This document shows positions 8,470-18,638 of a stretch of 64,000 nucleotides of DNA, piece after piece. The translations under genes and the position numbers were made by a program. The notes beneath the pieces were generated by a model that saw only the letters and a program-made list of their open reading frames with translations, had not been told where the DNA came from and made no database searches. This DNA comes from Amycolatopsis jejuensis. Lineage in GTDB: Bacteria > Actinomycetota > Actinomycetes > Mycobacteriales > Pseudonocardiaceae. Location of the stretch: contig NZ_JNYZ01000024.1 in NCBI RefSeq assembly GCF_000717335.1, positions 62,001 to 126,000 of the forward strand, written 5' to 3'. Every line of letters starts with the position of its first letter. The first letter of the stretch is position 1.

Positions 8470-9717
8470 GTGCAGCGCACTTCGTTGTTCTTCCACGCGG
8501 ACTTCCGCCGGTTGTGGGCCGGCGACACGGCGAGCCAGCTGGGCATGTTCGTCGGGATCACGGCGATCCCGCTGCTCGCCGCGGTCACGCTGGCGGCGAC
8601 GCCGTTCGAGATGGGCCTGCTCACGATGGCCGAAACGCTCGGCTTCCTGCTCCTCGGCCTGCCCGCGGGCGTATGGGTGGATCGCATGCGCAAGCGGCCG
8701 GTCATGCTCACTGCCGACCTGATCCGCGCGACGCTCCTGCTCACCATTCCGATCGCGTGGTGGACGGGTGTGCTCACCATGGCGCAGTTGCTCGTGGTCG
8801 TGCTGCTCACCGGGTTCGCGACGGTGTTCTTCGACGTCTCCTACCAGGCGTACCTGCCCGCGCTCGTCGGCCGCGAACGGCTCCTGGAGGGCAACGCGAA
8901 ACTGCAGGGCGTGCAGTCGTCCGCGCAGATCGCCGGGCCCAGCGTCGCCGGTGTGCTCGTGCAGTTCGCCGGCGCGGCCAGCACGGTCATGATCACCGGC
9001 TTCGGTTACCTCACGTCCGCGTTGTGCCTGTGGCGAATCCGCACCGTCGAAGCCCGCCCGGGACGCGCGGAGCACGAACGTCTTCTGCCGCAGATGCTCG
9101 AGGGGCTCAGATTCGTGGCGACCGACCGGCCGTTGCGGGCGATCGTCGCTTGCACCGCGACGTCGAACCTCTTCGGCGCCGCCGCGCAAGCGGTCGAGGT
9201 GCTGTTCCTGACCCGCACCGCGGGACTCGCCCCGGCTGCGGTCGGCGGGCTGCTCGCGGTGGGCGGCATCGGAGGTATCGCGGCCGCGTTGTGCGCCGGG
9301 CCGATCGTCCGGCGGATCGGGCAGGCCCGTTCGATCTGGCTGGTCCCGGTGCTGGTGTGGCCGGGGACGCTGCTGGTCCCGCTCGCCGCGCCGGACTGGC
9401 GGATCGCGCTCGCCGGGCTGGGGCTGGCCGCAACCGGGTTCGGCGTGATCCTCTACAACATCGCGCAGGTCTCGTACCGGCAGGCGATCACGCCGGACCG
9501 GCTGCTGGGCCGGATGAACGCGAGCGTCCGGTTCGTCGTGTGGGGCACCATGCCGCTCGGCGGGCTGCTGGGCGGCGCGCTCGGCGAATGGCTCGGGCTC
9601 ACCGGCGCGCTGTGGACCGCGATGGCCGGGCAGGTCGCCGGTGCGCTGTGGGTCGTCTGCTCGCCGCTGCGGCACCTGCGGGATCTGCCGAAGGAAACCG
9701 CTGTACCTGCCGCCTAA
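8470..9717 (+). CDS. Major facilitator superfamily exporter
   Basis: About 415 residues with 12 predicted membrane segments. The N-terminus reads LFFHADFRRLWAGDTASQLG, typical of the drug/enterobactin-exporter-like group, and the loop 2-3 motif appears as GVWVDRMRKRPVM. The start is uncertain. GTG 8470 is my choice because an in-frame TTG at 8434 lies inside the inverted-repeat operator. No good ribosome binding site precedes either start, so a leaderless transcript is possible. The gene ends 10 bp before valS and may be co-transcribed with it. The substrate is unknown. Confidence 0.85.
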   Translation: MQRTSLFFHADFRRLWAGDTASQLGMFVGITAIPLLAAVTLAATPFEMGLLTMAETLGFLLLGLPAGVWVDRMRKRPVMLTADLIRATLLLTIPIAWWTGVLTMAQLLVVVLLTGFATVFFDVSYQAYLPALVGRERLLEGNAKLQGVQSSAQIAGPSVAGVLVQFAGAASTVMITGFGYLTSALCLWRIRTVEARPGRAEHERLLPQMLEGLRFVATDRPLRAIVACTATSNLFGAAAQAVEVLFLTRTAGLAPAAVGGLLAVGGIGGIAAALCAGPIVRRIGQARSIWLVPVLVWPGTLLVPLAAPDWRIALAGLGLAATGFGVILYNIAQVSYRQAITPDRLLGRMNASVRFVVWGTMPLGGLLGGALGEWLGLTGALWTAMAGQVAGALWVVCSPLRHLRDLPKETAVPAA

Positions 9718-9727
9718 AGTGCAGGGC

Positions 9728-12226
9728 ATGAACGAGAAGATCCCGCACCAGGTCGGCGTCGACGGCTTGTCCGCAAAATGGGTACCGGTGTGGGAGCGCG
9801 ACGGCGTATACGGGTTCGACCGCACCCGCCCGGACGTATTCTCGATCGACACGCCGCCACTCACCGCCAGCGGTTCATTGCATATCGGGCACGTTTTCTC
9901 CTATACGCACACCGACGTTCTCGCGCGCTACCAAAGAATGCGCGGCCGGTCGGTGTTCTACCCGGTCGGCTGGGACGACAACGGCCTGCCCACCGAACGT
10001 CGCGTGCAGAACCACTTCGGCGTGCGCTGTGAACCTTCACTCCCCTACGATCCGTCGTTCACGCCACCGGAAAAGCCCGGCAAGAACGCGCTACCGGTGT
10101 CGCGGCGCAATTTCGTGGAATTGTGCCGCCAGCTGACGGAAACCGACGAGAAAGTGTTCGAAGAGGTCTGGCGGAACATCGGGCTGTCGGTGGACTGGAC
10201 GCTGGCGTACCAGACGATCGACCCCGCGACCACACAGATCTCGCAACGCGCGTTCCTGCGCAACCTCGCGCGTGGCGAGGCGTACCAATCCGAAGCCCCG
10301 ACGCTCTGGGACGTCACCTTCCGCACCGCCGTCGCCCAGGCCGAGCTGGAGGATCGCGAACGGCCGAGCGCGTACCACGATCCGGTGTTCACCGCGGGCG
10401 ACCAGGAGGTGGTGATCTCCCCGACCCGCCCCGAACTGCTGCCCGCGTGCGTTGCACTCGTGGCGCATCCGGACGACGAGCGGTACCAAGTCCTTTTCGG
10501 ACAGAAGGTGCGCACGCCGGTGTTCGGCGTCGAGGTGCCGGTGCACGCGCATCACCTCGCCGATCCCGAGAAAGGCTCCGGCATCGCGATGGTGTGCACG
10601 TTCGGCGACACCACGGACGTCACCTGGTGGCGTGCGCTCCAGCTCGAAACGCGCCCGGTGATCGGCCGCGACGGCCGGTTCCGCGCCGAGCCGCCACCCG
10701 GCGTTCCGGCGGAACCCTACGCAAAGCTGGCGGGCAAGACCGTGCACACCGGCAGGCAGATCATGGTCGACCTGCTGCGGGAAGCCGGGGCCCTGCGCGG
10801 GGAACCGCGGCCGATCACGCATCCGGTGAAGTTCTATGAAAAGGGCGACAAGCCGCTCGAAATCGTCACCAGCCGCCAGTGGTACCTGCGCAACGGCGGC
10901 CGCGACGACGCACTGCGCGCCAAACTGCTGGACCGCGGCGCCGAACTGAACTGGGTGCCGCCGCACATGCAGGTGCGGTACCGCAGCTGGGTCGAAGGCC
11001 TGACCAGCGACTGGCTGATCAGCCGCCAGCGGTTCTTTGGCGTGCCGATCCCGGTCTGGTACCCGCTCGACGCGAACGGCGAGCCAGACCATGACGCTGT
11101 GCTGGTACCTGGTGAGGAGAGCCTGCCGGTGGACCCGAGCACCGACGTGCCGCCCGGTTACGCCGAGGAGCAGCGGGGCGTGCCGGGTGGTTTCGTAGCA
11201 GAGGCGGACGTGATGGACACCTGGGCGACGTCGTCGCTCACGCCGCAGATCGCCGGTCGCTGGAGCATTGACGACGATCTGTTCCGCCGCGTGTTTCCGT
11301 ATTCGCTGCGGCCGCAGGCTCACGAAATCATCCGGACTTGGCTGTTCTCCACTGCGGTTCGCGCAGAGCTGGAGGAGGGCGTGCTGCCGTGGCGCGACGC
11401 GGTGATCTCCGGCTGGGTGCTCGACCCGGACCGCAAGAAGATGTCGAAATCGGTCGGCAACGTCGTCACGCCACAGGATCTGCTCGACCGGCACGGGTCC
11501 GACGCGGTGCGCTACTGGGCGGCGAGCGCGCGGCCCGGCGTCGACACGGCGGTCGACGAAGGGCAGATGAAGGTCGGGCGACGGCTCGCGACGAAGCTGT
11601 TGAACGTGAGCCGGTTCGTACTCGGTCTCGGCGCCCCCGCACCGGAAGCGACCGCGACGGAACCGCTCGACCGGTCGGTACTCGCCGCCCTCGCGAAGGT
11701 GCGCGAAGACGCGACCGCCGCGTTCGAAGCACTCGACCAGGCACGGGCACTGCAGGTGACCGAGACGTTCTTCTGGACCTTCTGCGACGACTACGTGGAG
11801 CTGGTGAAGGGCCGCGCGTACGGCGACCGCGGCGAGGCAGCAGCGGATTCCGCCCGGGCAGCGCTCCGGACAGTCCTGTCCGCGCTCGTGCGGATGTTCG
11901 CGCCGGTGCTGCCGTTCACCACCGAGGAAGTGTGGTCATGGTGGCAGGACGGCTCGGTGCACCAGGCGCAGTGGCCAGCTGCGCCGGAACACGCCGGGGA
12001 CGCGTCGCTGCTACCACTCGCGGGTTCGGTGATCTCGGCGGTACGGCGGGCGAAGAGTGATGCAAAGGTGTCAATGCGGTCTGCGGTGGAGACTCTCACT
12101 GTAACCGCCCCCACCGACATTCTCGACGCCTTCGCCACGGTGGCCGACGACATCCGCATCGCGGGCTCGGTGAACGCCATCACCACACAGGAAGGCGAGC
12201 TGTCCGTGGCAGTGACGATCGGCTGA
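9728..12226 (+). CDS. valS: Valyl-tRNA synthetase, archaeal-like form
   Basis: Charges tRNA(Val) in the cytoplasm. The 832-residue protein has the class I HIGH motif at 52-55 (GSLHIGHVFSYTHTD), the GWDDNGLPTERRVQ segment, a CP1 editing domain around GSGIAMVCTFGDTTDVTWW, and KMSKS at about 571. The C-terminus resembles an anticodon-binding domain. The long C-terminal coiled coil of ordinary bacterial ValRS is absent. The wording of the catalytic blocks resembles the ValRS form shared with archaea and many actinomycetes. Start ATG 9728 follows the MFS gene by 10 bp. Whether it is the only ValRS in the genome cannot be seen. Confidence 0.92.
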   Translation: MNEKIPHQVGVDGLSAKWVPVWERDGVYGFDRTRPDVFSIDTPPLTASGSLHIGHVFSYTHTDVLARYQRMRGRSVFYPVGWDDNGLPTERRVQNHFGVRCEPSLPYDPSFTPPEKPGKNALPVSRRNFVELCRQLTETDEKVFEEVWRNIGLSVDWTLAYQTIDPATTQISQRAFLRNLARGEAYQSEAPTLWDVTFRTAVAQAELEDRERPSAYHDPVFTAGDQEVVISPTRPELLPACVALVAHPDDERYQVLFGQKVRTPVFGVEVPVHAHHLADPEKGSGIAMVCTFGDTTDVTWWRALQLETRPVIGRDGRFRAEPPPGVPAEPYAKLAGKTVHTGRQIMVDLLREAGALRGEPRPITHPVKFYEKGDKPLEIVTSRQWYLRNGGRDDALRAKLLDRGAELNWVPPHMQVRYRSWVEGLTSDWLISRQRFFGVPIPVWYPLDANGEPDHDAVLVPGEESLPVDPSTDVPPGYAEEQRGVPGGFVAEADVMDTWATSSLTPQIAGRWSIDDDLFRRVFPYSLRPQAHEIIRTWLFSTAVRAELEEGVLPWRDAVISGWVLDPDRKKMSKSVGNVVTPQDLLDRHGSDAVRYWAASARPGVDTAVDEGQMKVGRRLATKLLNVSRFVLGLGAPAPEATATEPLDRSVLAALAKVREDATAAFEALDQARALQVTETFFWTFCDDYVELVKGRAYGDRGEAAADSARAALRTVLSALVRMFAPVLPFTTEEVWSWWQDGSVHQAQWPAAPEHAGDASLLPLAGSVISAVRRAKSDAKVSMRSAVETLTVTAPTDILDAFATVADDIRIAGSVNAITTQEGELSVAVTIG

Positions 12227-13054
12227 TCAGGAGCCCGCGGCGAGCCACCAGGATTCGTCCAGCTCGCCGCGGGCGACGATCTCGGCCGGTCCGGTGAGCG
12301 TGGACGCACCGCGCGCGACGGTGACCGTGACCTGGCCGCCGGGAATGTCCACAGTGGACTCCCCGTGGTCGGCACCCGCGAGGTGCACCGTGGCGGCCAC
12401 CGCGGCGACCGTGCCGGTGCCGCACGCGCGCGTCTCCCCCACCCCGCGTTCGTGCACGCGCATCCGCAGCGCACCGTCGCCGAGCAGGTTGACGAACTCC
12501 AGGTTGACGCCGGACGGGAACACGTCGTGGTCGAAGTCCGGCTGGTCACGCAGGTCGAGACCGGCGACGTCGTCGTCGAGCACGGACACCAGATGCGGGT
12601 TGCCGACGTCCACGACCACGCCGGAGAACGGCCGTCCGGCCACCGTGGTGACCGACGTGCCGGTGACCGTCGCCGGTCCCATGTGGACGGTCACGGAGCG
12701 GTCCGGATGCACCATCACCGGCCGGTCGCCCGCCCGGGTACCGACAGTGAACTCGCCGCCGCCGGCCAGCCCTGAGTCGACCAGGTAACGGGCGAAAACG
12801 CGCACGCCGTTGCCGCACATCTCGGCAATCGAGCCGTCGGCGTTGCGGTAGTCCATGAACCACTCGCCTGCGGATTCCGCCCCGATCGCCGACGCGCGCA
12901 CCACGCGCAGCACGCCGTCCGCGCCCAGCCCGCGCTGCCGGTCGCACAGCGCGGCGACCCGCTCCGCCGTGAGGTCGAGGCGGCCGGACGCGTCGGGCAG
13001 CAGCACGAAGTCGTTCTGCGTGCCGTGGCCCTTGAGGAACTCGATCCCGCCCAT
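12227..13054 (-). CDS. dapF: Diaminopimelate epimerase
   Basis: Interconverts LL- and meso-diaminopimelate for lysine and peptidoglycan synthesis. The 275 residues match the family length. Both catalytic cysteines are visible in the usual contexts, ADGSIAEMCGNG and GETRACGTGT. The N-terminal FLKGHGTQNDFVLLPD segment is typical. It lies 9 bp downstream of miaA on the same strand, and its stop directly abuts the stop of the convergent valS. Confidence 0.97.
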   Translation of the reverse strand: MGGIEFLKGHGTQNDFVLLPDASGRLDLTAERVAALCDRQRGLGADGVLRVVRASAIGAESAGEWFMDYRNADGSIAEMCGNGVRVFARYLVDSGLAGGGEFTVGTRAGDRPVMVHPDRSVTVHMGPATVTGTSVTTVAGRPFSGVVVDVGNPHLVSVLDDDVAGLDLRDQPDFDHDVFPSGVNLEFVNLLGDGALRMRVHERGVGETRACGTGTVAAVAATVHLAGADHGESTVDIPGGQVTVTVARGASTLTGPAEIVARGELDESWWLAAGS

Positions 13055-13063
13055 GCTTCCAGC

Positions 13064-14023
13064 CTACTGGCCGAGCACGGCGGCAACCCGCGCGGCCAAT
13101 CCCGGCGACCCGCCGTCGAACCACCGGATCCGCTTGTCCCGGCGGAACCACGAACGCTGCCGCCGGACGAACCGCCGCGTCGCCTGCGCGGTCGCCGCAG
13201 CCGCCGCGGCGAAGTCGCCGTCGCCGTCCAGTTCGGCGAGCACCTGCTGGTACCCGAGCGCGCGTGAAGCGGTCTTGCCTTCGCGCAGGCCACGGCCGAG
13301 CAACCCGCGTACCTCGTCGACGAGACCGGCCTCGAACATCCGCTCCACCCGCAGGTCGACGCGTTCGTCGAGCTCGGCGACCTCGCGGTCGATCCCGATC
13401 AGCACGGTGTCCCAGCGCGCCGGACCCGGTTTCGGCAGGTTCGCGGAGAACGGCTCACCGGTGATCTCGATGACCTCCAGCGCCCGCACGATGCGCCGGG
13501 TGTTCGTGGGCAGGATCGCGGCCGCCGCGACCGGGTCACGCTCGCCGAGGCGGGTATACAGCGCCGCGGTACCGAGGTCGGCGGCTTCGGCGTCGAGCCG
13601 CGCGCGCACCTGCGGGTCGGTGCCGGGAAAGCGGAGATCGTCGAGGACCGCCTGCACGTACAGGCCCGAGCCGCCGGTCAGAACGGGCACCCGGCCGGCA
13701 TCGAGAATCCGCTCGATCGTGGACCGGGCGTCACGCTGATAGGCGGCGACCGACGCCGTTTCGGTTACGTCGAGTACGTCCAGCAGGTGGTGCGGGACCC
13801 CGCGCCGTTCCGCCGGGGTCGCCTTGGCCGTGCCGATGTCCATTCCGCGGTAGAGCTGCAGCGCGTCGGCGTTCACCACCTCGCCGCCCAGCTCGAGCGC
13901 GAGCTCCACGGCCAGCGCCGTCTTCCCGGTGGCGGTGGGGCCGACGACGGCCACCGGACGAGGCGGCTGAGCAGGGCTGATCACGCTGGCGAACGGTACC
14001 CGGCCGGACCGGGACACGGGCAC
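13064..14023 (-). CDS. miaA: tRNA dimethylallyltransferase
   Basis: Transfers dimethylallyl to A37 of tRNAs reading UNN codons; MiaB (16.2-17.7 kb) then methylthiolates the product. The P-loop is [15 protein letters not shown], followed by [17 protein letters not shown] and the [11 protein letters not shown] segment. The protein has 319 residues from GTG 14023. The first 13 residues are not conserved, and GTG 13984 (M)[14 protein letters not shown] is an equally plausible start. It forms a short operon with dapF. Confidence 0.96.
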   Translation of the reverse strand: MPVSRSGRVPFASVISPAQPPRPVAVVGPTATGKTALAVELALELGGEVVNADALQLYRGMDIGTAKATPAERRGVPHHLLDVLDVTETASVAAYQRDARSTIERILDAGRVPVLTGGSGLYVQAVLDDLRFPGTDPQVRARLDAEAADLGTAALYTRLGERDPVAAAAILPTNTRRIVRALEVIEITGEPFSANLPKPGPARWDTVLIGIDREVAELDERVDLRVERMFEAGLVDEVRGLLGRGLREGKTASRALGYQQVLAELDGDGDFAAAAAATAQATRRFVRRQRSWFRRDKRIRWFDGGSPGLAARVAAVLGQ

Positions 14024-14204
14024 GGAGCGTCAAGTCGAAGTAGGATCAACGGCTTCAGGCGGCTCATCCAGTACCACGGCGGGCGCTGAGCTGCTTGAAT
14101 GCCGCTGGGGCCCCATGCCCCCGGAGAGCACGACAGCATAACCCGGCCCCGCTCCGCGGCGGGGCGCCCGCAGCCGCGGGCGTACAGGCGATAAGGAGCC
14201 TGCG

Positions 14205-15518
14205 ATGGCCCAGGAGAACACGTCCCCCGGCACTCCGGCACCGCACCCGGTGCCGCACGCGCAGGCCGCCGGCCCAGCCGCGCCGCCGGTGCCGCCCGCC
14301 GAACCCACGCCCGCCACCTGGGGCCGGGTCGACGGCGAGGGCACCGTCTACGTCTTCACCGCGGAAGGCGAGCGGGAGGTCGGGGTCTGGCAGGCAGGTA
14401 CGCCCGAGGAGGGGCTCCTGCACTACGCGCGCCGCTTCGACGACGTGCGGACCGAGGTCGAGCTGCTCGAAACGCGGCTGAACTCCGGCGCAGGCGACCC
14501 GAAGCACGCGCTGTCGAGCGCGACCCAGATCCGCGACGGACTGGGCGAGGCTGCCGTGGTCGGCGACCTCGTCGCGCTCACCGCGCGGCTGGAGTTCGTG
14601 ATCGGGCTGGCGGAGAAGGCCCTGGTCAACGTCAAGCACGAGCGCGAGGAAGCACGGGCTGCCGCGGTCGCACGCAAGCAGGAGCTGGCCGGGGAAGCGG
14701 AGAAGATCGCTGCCGATTCGACCCAGTGGAAGGTCGCGGGCGACCGGTTGCGCGCGATCCTCGACGAGTGGAAGACCGTCAAGGGCGTCGACCGCAAGAC
14801 CGACGACGAGCTGTGGAAACGGTTCTCGAAGGCCCGCGAGTCGTTCAACCGCCGCCGCGGCTCGCACTTCGCCGAGCTGGACAAGCAGCGCGCGAGTGCC
14901 AAGCACCGCAAGGAAGAGCTGATCGCCGAGGCCGAGACGCTGTCCGATTCGGACGACTGGGGCGCGACGGCCGGACGGTACAAGGAGCTGATGGCCGAGT
15001 GGAAGGCCGCCGGCCGGGCCCCGAAGGACAGCGACGAGGCGCTGTGGCAGCGGTTCCGCGCCGCGCAGGACGCGTTCTTCGCCCGCCGGTCGGCAGTGTT
15101 CACCGAGCGGGACGCGGAGTTCGCGGGCAATGCGGTGCGCAAGGAGGAGCTGCTCGCCGAGGCCGAGAAGATCGACGTGGCGGCCAACCTCGACGCGGCC
15201 AAGTCCGCGCTGCGCCGGATCCAGGAGCAGTGGGACGAGATCGGCAAGGTGCCGCGCGAGCGCATCCGTGAACTGGACGGACGGCTCAAGGCCGTGCAGG
15301 ACGCGGTGAAATCGGCCGAGGACAGCCGGTGGCGCCGCACCGACCCGGAAGCACAGGCCAGGGCGGCGCAGTTCCGGGAGCGGGTCGAGCAGTTCGAGGC
15401 GCAGGCGGCGAAGGCGCGGGCTGCCGGGGATGAGCGGCGAGCCCGGAAGGCTGATGAGCAGGCGGCGCAGTGGCGGGAGTGGATGGAGGCTGCCGAGGCT
15501 GCGGTGGCTGATCGGTGA
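14205..15518 (+). CDS. DUF349 repeat protein (Rv2731-like)
   Basis: Function unknown. The 437-residue protein has a Pro/Ala-rich N-terminus (to about residue 38), then a beta-rich start (VYVFTAEGEREVGVWQAG). A long charged coiled-coil part follows, containing about three DUF349 units (DSTQWKVAGDRLRAILDEWK, SDDWGATAGRYKELMAEWK, NLDAAKSALRRIQEQWDEIG). The ATG is preceded by AAGGAG. It lies between miaA and miaB, as in mycobacteria, divergent from miaA and convergent with the membrane gene downstream. Confidence 0.88.
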   Translation: MAQENTSPGTPAPHPVPHAQAAGPAAPPVPPAEPTPATWGRVDGEGTVYVFTAEGEREVGVWQAGTPEEGLLHYARRFDDVRTEVELLETRLNSGAGDPKHALSSATQIRDGLGEAAVVGDLVALTARLEFVIGLAEKALVNVKHEREEARAAAVARKQELAGEAEKIAADSTQWKVAGDRLRAILDEWKTVKGVDRKTDDELWKRFSKARESFNRRRGSHFAELDKQRASAKHRKEELIAEAETLSDSDDWGATAGRYKELMAEWKAAGRAPKDSDEALWQRFRAAQDAFFARRSAVFTERDAEFAGNAVRKEELLAEAEKIDVAANLDAAKSALRRIQEQWDEIGKVPRERIRELDGRLKAVQDAVKSAEDSRWRRTDPEAQARAAQFRERVEQFEAQAAKARAAGDERRARKADEQAAQWREWMEAAEAAVADR

Positions 15519-15552
15519 GGTTTGGCGGGCACCCCGAAGCTGGATTGTGACA

Positions 15553-15617
15553 ACGGTCGGGAGGGGCTAGTCAAGGCGGGAAAGATGCCTTGACTAGCCC
15601 CTCCCGACCGTGTTTTT
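15553..15617 (+). terminator. Factor-independent terminator with a perfect 25-bp stem
   Basis: Arms at 15553-15577 and 15587-15611 are exact reverse complements (each containing CTAGTCAAGGC or its complement), with a 9-nt loop. TTTTT follows at 15613-15617. It lies 35 bp after the DUF349 stop, so it terminates that gene; reading the other way it would also stop the convergent gene. Confidence 0.88.
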
Positions 15618-15700
15618 GGCTTCGTATCGGGGTGCAGGGCCGGGTCTGGGTGCCCAGGTCCTGGTGAGTGCGCGGGTGCGGCTGGGTGGGTGTCGGTGAA

Positions 15701-15757
15701 AGTCCGTGAAGGGAACCTTCACGGAATCTGATTCCGTGAAGGTTCCCTTCACGGACT
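15701..15757. terminator. Nested 27-bp inverted repeat abutting the membrane-gene stop
   Basis: Arms at 15701-15727 and 15731-15757 are perfect complements around a CTG loop. Each arm is itself palindromic (CCGTGAAGG-GAA-CCTTCACGG). It begins at the base next to the stop codon of the reverse-strand membrane gene, where it probably acts as that gene's terminator or as a transcript-stabilising hairpin. The motif looks like a dispersed intergenic element, which a genome search would confirm. Confidence 0.7.
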
Positions 15758-16234
15758 TCAGGCGCGGGAGAAGGCGGTGCGCATCCAGAGGGTGGCCAGG
15801 ATGATGGTGGCGATCCAGGCGATGATCATGCCGAAGCCCGGGCCGTTGCCTGCGGCGCCGGTGGCGTGGGCGGACTGCTGGGACCAGATCGCGAGCAGGC
15901 CGTCCACCGAGGCGAACCAGCCGCCCGCGGCGCAGCACCAGGCGACCCACCAGCGGCGCGACACGAGTGCGACCGCGCCGGCCAGTACGCCGATGCCGGT
16001 GGACGTCGCCGCGAACAGCAGGGGGATGCCGCCGGCTTGACCGGTCAGCACCTGCCAGCCGGCGTGCCCCTCGGCCCACGGCAGAAGCTGCGCGATCAGC
16101 AGTACGAAGATCATCACCGAGATGGTGAACCCGCGCCTGCCCAGCTCGACGGTCCGGGCCACGCGCTCGCCCGCCTCGTCGATTTCCTCGCTCAGCTGCC
16201 GGTCGACCTCGGCCGGCGTTCCCGGTTCACTCAC
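15758..16234 (-). CDS. Rv2732c-family membrane protein
   Basis: A 158-residue integral membrane protein of unknown role. It has a short acidic cytoplasmic N-terminus ([21 protein letters not shown]) and about four membrane segments (for example [42 protein letters not shown]). GTG 16234 overlaps the miaB stop as GTGA, so translation is coupled. The same gene follows miaB in mycobacteria. Confidence 0.85.
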   Translation of the reverse strand: MSEPGTPAEVDRQLSEEIDEAGERVARTVELGRRGFTISVMIFVLLIAQLLPWAEGHAGWQVLTGQAGGIPLLFAATSTGIGVLAGAVALVSRRWWVAWCCAAGGWFASVDGLLAIWSQQSAHATGAAGNGPGFGMIIAWIATIILATLWMRTAFSRA

Positions 16235-17712
16235 CGTGCACACTCACTCACCGGGGCCGGTTGCGCCGCCGGGGCGCCGAAGCCCGGCAGTCCCAGGGTG
16301 ACCCCGCTCGTCGTGGGCCGAAGTCCTGCTTCGGCGTTGTCGCCCGCGCGCGTGCGGCGATGCGTCCGGAGGTCGCCGTCGGCGACCAGGTGGTGTGGCG
16401 CGCCGTAGCTGATCACCGCTTCCACTACGTCGCCCGGCCGGACCGCGCGGTCCACTGCCGGGCCGGACGGCGTGAAGTGCACCAGCCGTCCGTCTCGCGC
16501 CCGTCCGCTCATCCGGTGCGTCTCCGCGTCCTTGCGGCCCTCGCCCGCGGCGACCAGCAGCTCGACCCGTCGGCCGACCAGCTTGCGGTTCTCCTCCCAG
16601 GAGATCTCGTTCTGCAGCTCGACCAGGCGGTCGTAGCGTTCCTGCACGACCGCCTTCGGCAGCTGGTCCGGCATGTCCGCGGCCGGGGTACCGGGGCGTT
16701 TCGAGTACTGGAAGGTGAACGCGCTGGAGAACCGGGCCGCGCGGACGACGTCGAGCGTGGCCTGGAAATCCTCCTCCGTCTCGCCGGGGAAGCCGACGAT
16801 GATGTCGGTGGTGATGGCGGCGTCCGGCATCGCGGCGCGCACCTCGTCGAGGATGTTCAGGTATCGCGTGGACCGGTACGAGCGGCGCATTTCGCGCAGC
16901 ACCCGGTCCGATCCGGACTGCAGCGGCATGTGCAGCTGGTGGCACACGTTCGGGGTCGCGGCCATCGCGTCGATCACGTCGGACGTGAACGCGGCCGGAT
17001 GCGGCGACGTGAACCGCACGCGCTCCAGCCCGTCGATCCCGCCGCAAGCGCGCAGCAACTTGCCGAACGCGAGCCGGTCGCCGAATTCGACGCCGTAGGA
17101 GTTCACGTTCTGGCCCAGCAGCGTCACCTCGAGCACGCCCTCGGCCACCAAAGCCTCGACCTCGGCGAGAATCTCGCCGGGACGCCGGTCGCGTTCCTTG
17201 CCGCGCAACGACGGCACGATGCAGAACGTGCAAGTGTTGTTGCAGCCGACCGAAACCGACACCCAGCTCGCGTACGAGGATTCGCGGCGGGCGGGCAGCG
17301 TGGAGGGGAACGTCTCGAGCGATTCGAGGATCTCCACCTCGGCTTCGGCGTTGTGCCGCGCGCGCTCCAGCAGGGTAGGCAGCGACCCGATGTTGTGCGT
17401 GCCGAAGACGACGTCCACCCACGGCGCCCGCTTCACGATGTCGCCGCGGTCCTTCTGCGCGAGACACCCGCCGACGGCGATCTGCATGTCCGGATTGGCG
17501 ACCTTGTCCGGGCGCAGGTGCCCGAGGGTGCCGTAGAGCTTGTTGTCCGCATTCTCCCGCACGGCGCAGGTGTTGAACACGACCAGATCCGGCTTCGCCT
17601 GCCCCGCGACCGGGACGTACCCGGCGCCCTCGAGCTGCCCGGCGAGCCGTTCGGAGTCGTGCACGTTCATCTGGCAGCCGAACGTGCGGATCTGGTAGGT
17701 TTTCGCGTTCAT
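16231..17712 (-). CDS. miaB: tRNA-2-methylthio-N6-dimethylallyladenosine synthase
   Basis: A radical SAM methylthiotransferase acting on i6A37 in tRNA, downstream of MiaA. The 493 residues contain the N-terminal cluster cysteines in [25 protein letters not shown] and [10 protein letters not shown], and the radical [16 protein letters not shown] domain follows ([15 protein letters not shown]). The C-terminal 50 residues are Ala/Pro-rich and specific to this lineage. Two adjacent ATGs follow AGGCTGGAGG; I use 17712. It is coupled to the membrane gene downstream. Confidence 0.96.
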   Translation of the reverse strand: MNAKTYQIRTFGCQMNVHDSERLAGQLEGAGYVPVAGQAKPDLVVFNTCAVRENADNKLYGTLGHLRPDKVANPDMQIAVGGCLAQKDRGDIVKRAPWVDVVFGTHNIGSLPTLLERARHNAEAEVEILESLETFPSTLPARRESSYASWVSVSVGCNNTCTFCIVPSLRGKERDRRPGEILAEVEALVAEGVLEVTLLGQNVNSYGVEFGDRLAFGKLLRACGGIDGLERVRFTSPHPAAFTSDVIDAMAATPNVCHQLHMPLQSGSDRVLREMRRSYRSTRYLNILDEVRAAMPDAAITTDIIVGFPGETEEDFQATLDVVRAARFSSAFTFQYSKRPGTPAADMPDQLPKAVVQERYDRLVELQNEISWEENRKLVGRRVELLVAAGEGRKDAETHRMSGRARDGRLVHFTPSGPAVDRAVRPGDVVEAVISYGAPHHLVADGDLRTHRRTRAGDNAEAGLRPTTSGVTLGLPGFGAPAAQPAPVSECAR

Positions 17713-17929
17713 CATCCTCCAGCCTAAACCCCGGCACCCGCGCGGAGCCGCCCGCCCGCCCGGACGGCGAATCCCGGATCTCGCGGAATCGGATTGTGCC
17801 GACGGAAGAAGGTGCCGTTGACCGGGAAAGAAAATGGGTACCGCCACCTGTTTTCGTTGAATTCCCGTGCCGCTTTCCGATAACATCTCCGGCATTGTTC
17901 GGAATCGGACCGCCGCCTCAGGAGGAATT

Positions 17930-18616
17930 GTGCGCAAGATTTCCGCCTGCCTGGCGGCGGTCGTGGCGGCGGTCGCGCTCACGGGCGCGGCGGCACCGCA
18001 GCAGGTCACGTGGTCGGCCGACCCGGCCGAGGGAACCGGGCAGTTCCGGTCGATCCAGTGTGCCGACGGCAAGTTCCGTACCACAGCGGACCCGCAGAAG
18101 GGCCGCGTCTGGGTCGCCACGCAGCTCACCGGAGAGGAGCGGTGCGAGGCCGTCGGCCCGGACCTCGCCGCCGGGAGCACGTATTACCTCGGCTGGTCGG
18201 CGAAGTTCCGCATCGCCGACTCCACCAGCCGCTATCTGTTCCAGCTGAAATGCAGCCCGAGCAGCGATACCGCGAACCACCCCGTCGTGCTGAAGGTGAG
18301 CGACGGGCAGCTCAAGCTCGAAGAGTGGACCACCGGGCACGAGATGGTCCCGCTCTGGCAGACCCGCGCGAAGAATGACGAGTGGCACGAATTCGCGTTC
18401 CGGATCTCGTCCGGCCGCCACGACGGCACGATCCGGTTCTGGTTCGACGGCGTGCGCCAGACGTTCGCCGACGGCTCCACCACCTACACCGGCACCACCT
18501 TCGACGGCACCCGCAACTACCTCAAATGGGGCCTCTACCACCAGGCACCGGAGACCGCGACGCAGTGGCTGAGCACCATCCGGATGGGCTCGAGCCTTGC
18601 CGACGTCACCGGCTGA
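17930..18616 (+). CDS. Secreted polysaccharide-lyase-like protein (heparin lyase I-like fold)
   Basis: The 228-residue protein has a signal peptide ([22 protein letters not shown]) and an all-beta jelly-roll pattern. Two features resemble the PF14099-type polysaccharide lyases: [11 protein letters not shown], and the C-terminal [13 protein letters not shown] block. Start GTG 17930 has AGGAGG 4 nt upstream. It is divergent from miaB. Two cysteines near the start of the mature domain could form a disulfide. The substrate is unknown and the lyase call is based on fold only. Confidence 0.68.
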   Translation: MRKISACLAAVVAAVALTGAAAPQQVTWSADPAEGTGQFRSIQCADGKFRTTADPQKGRVWVATQLTGEERCEAVGPDLAAGSTYYLGWSAKFRIADSTSRYLFQLKCSPSSDTANHPVVLKVSDGQLKLEEWTTGHEMVPLWQTRAKNDEWHEFAFRISSGRHDGTIRFWFDGVRQTFADGSTTYTGTTFDGTRNYLKWGLYHQAPETATQWLSTIRMGSSLADVTG

Positions 18617-18638
18617 CCGCATCTGGCACCATCGCCCC

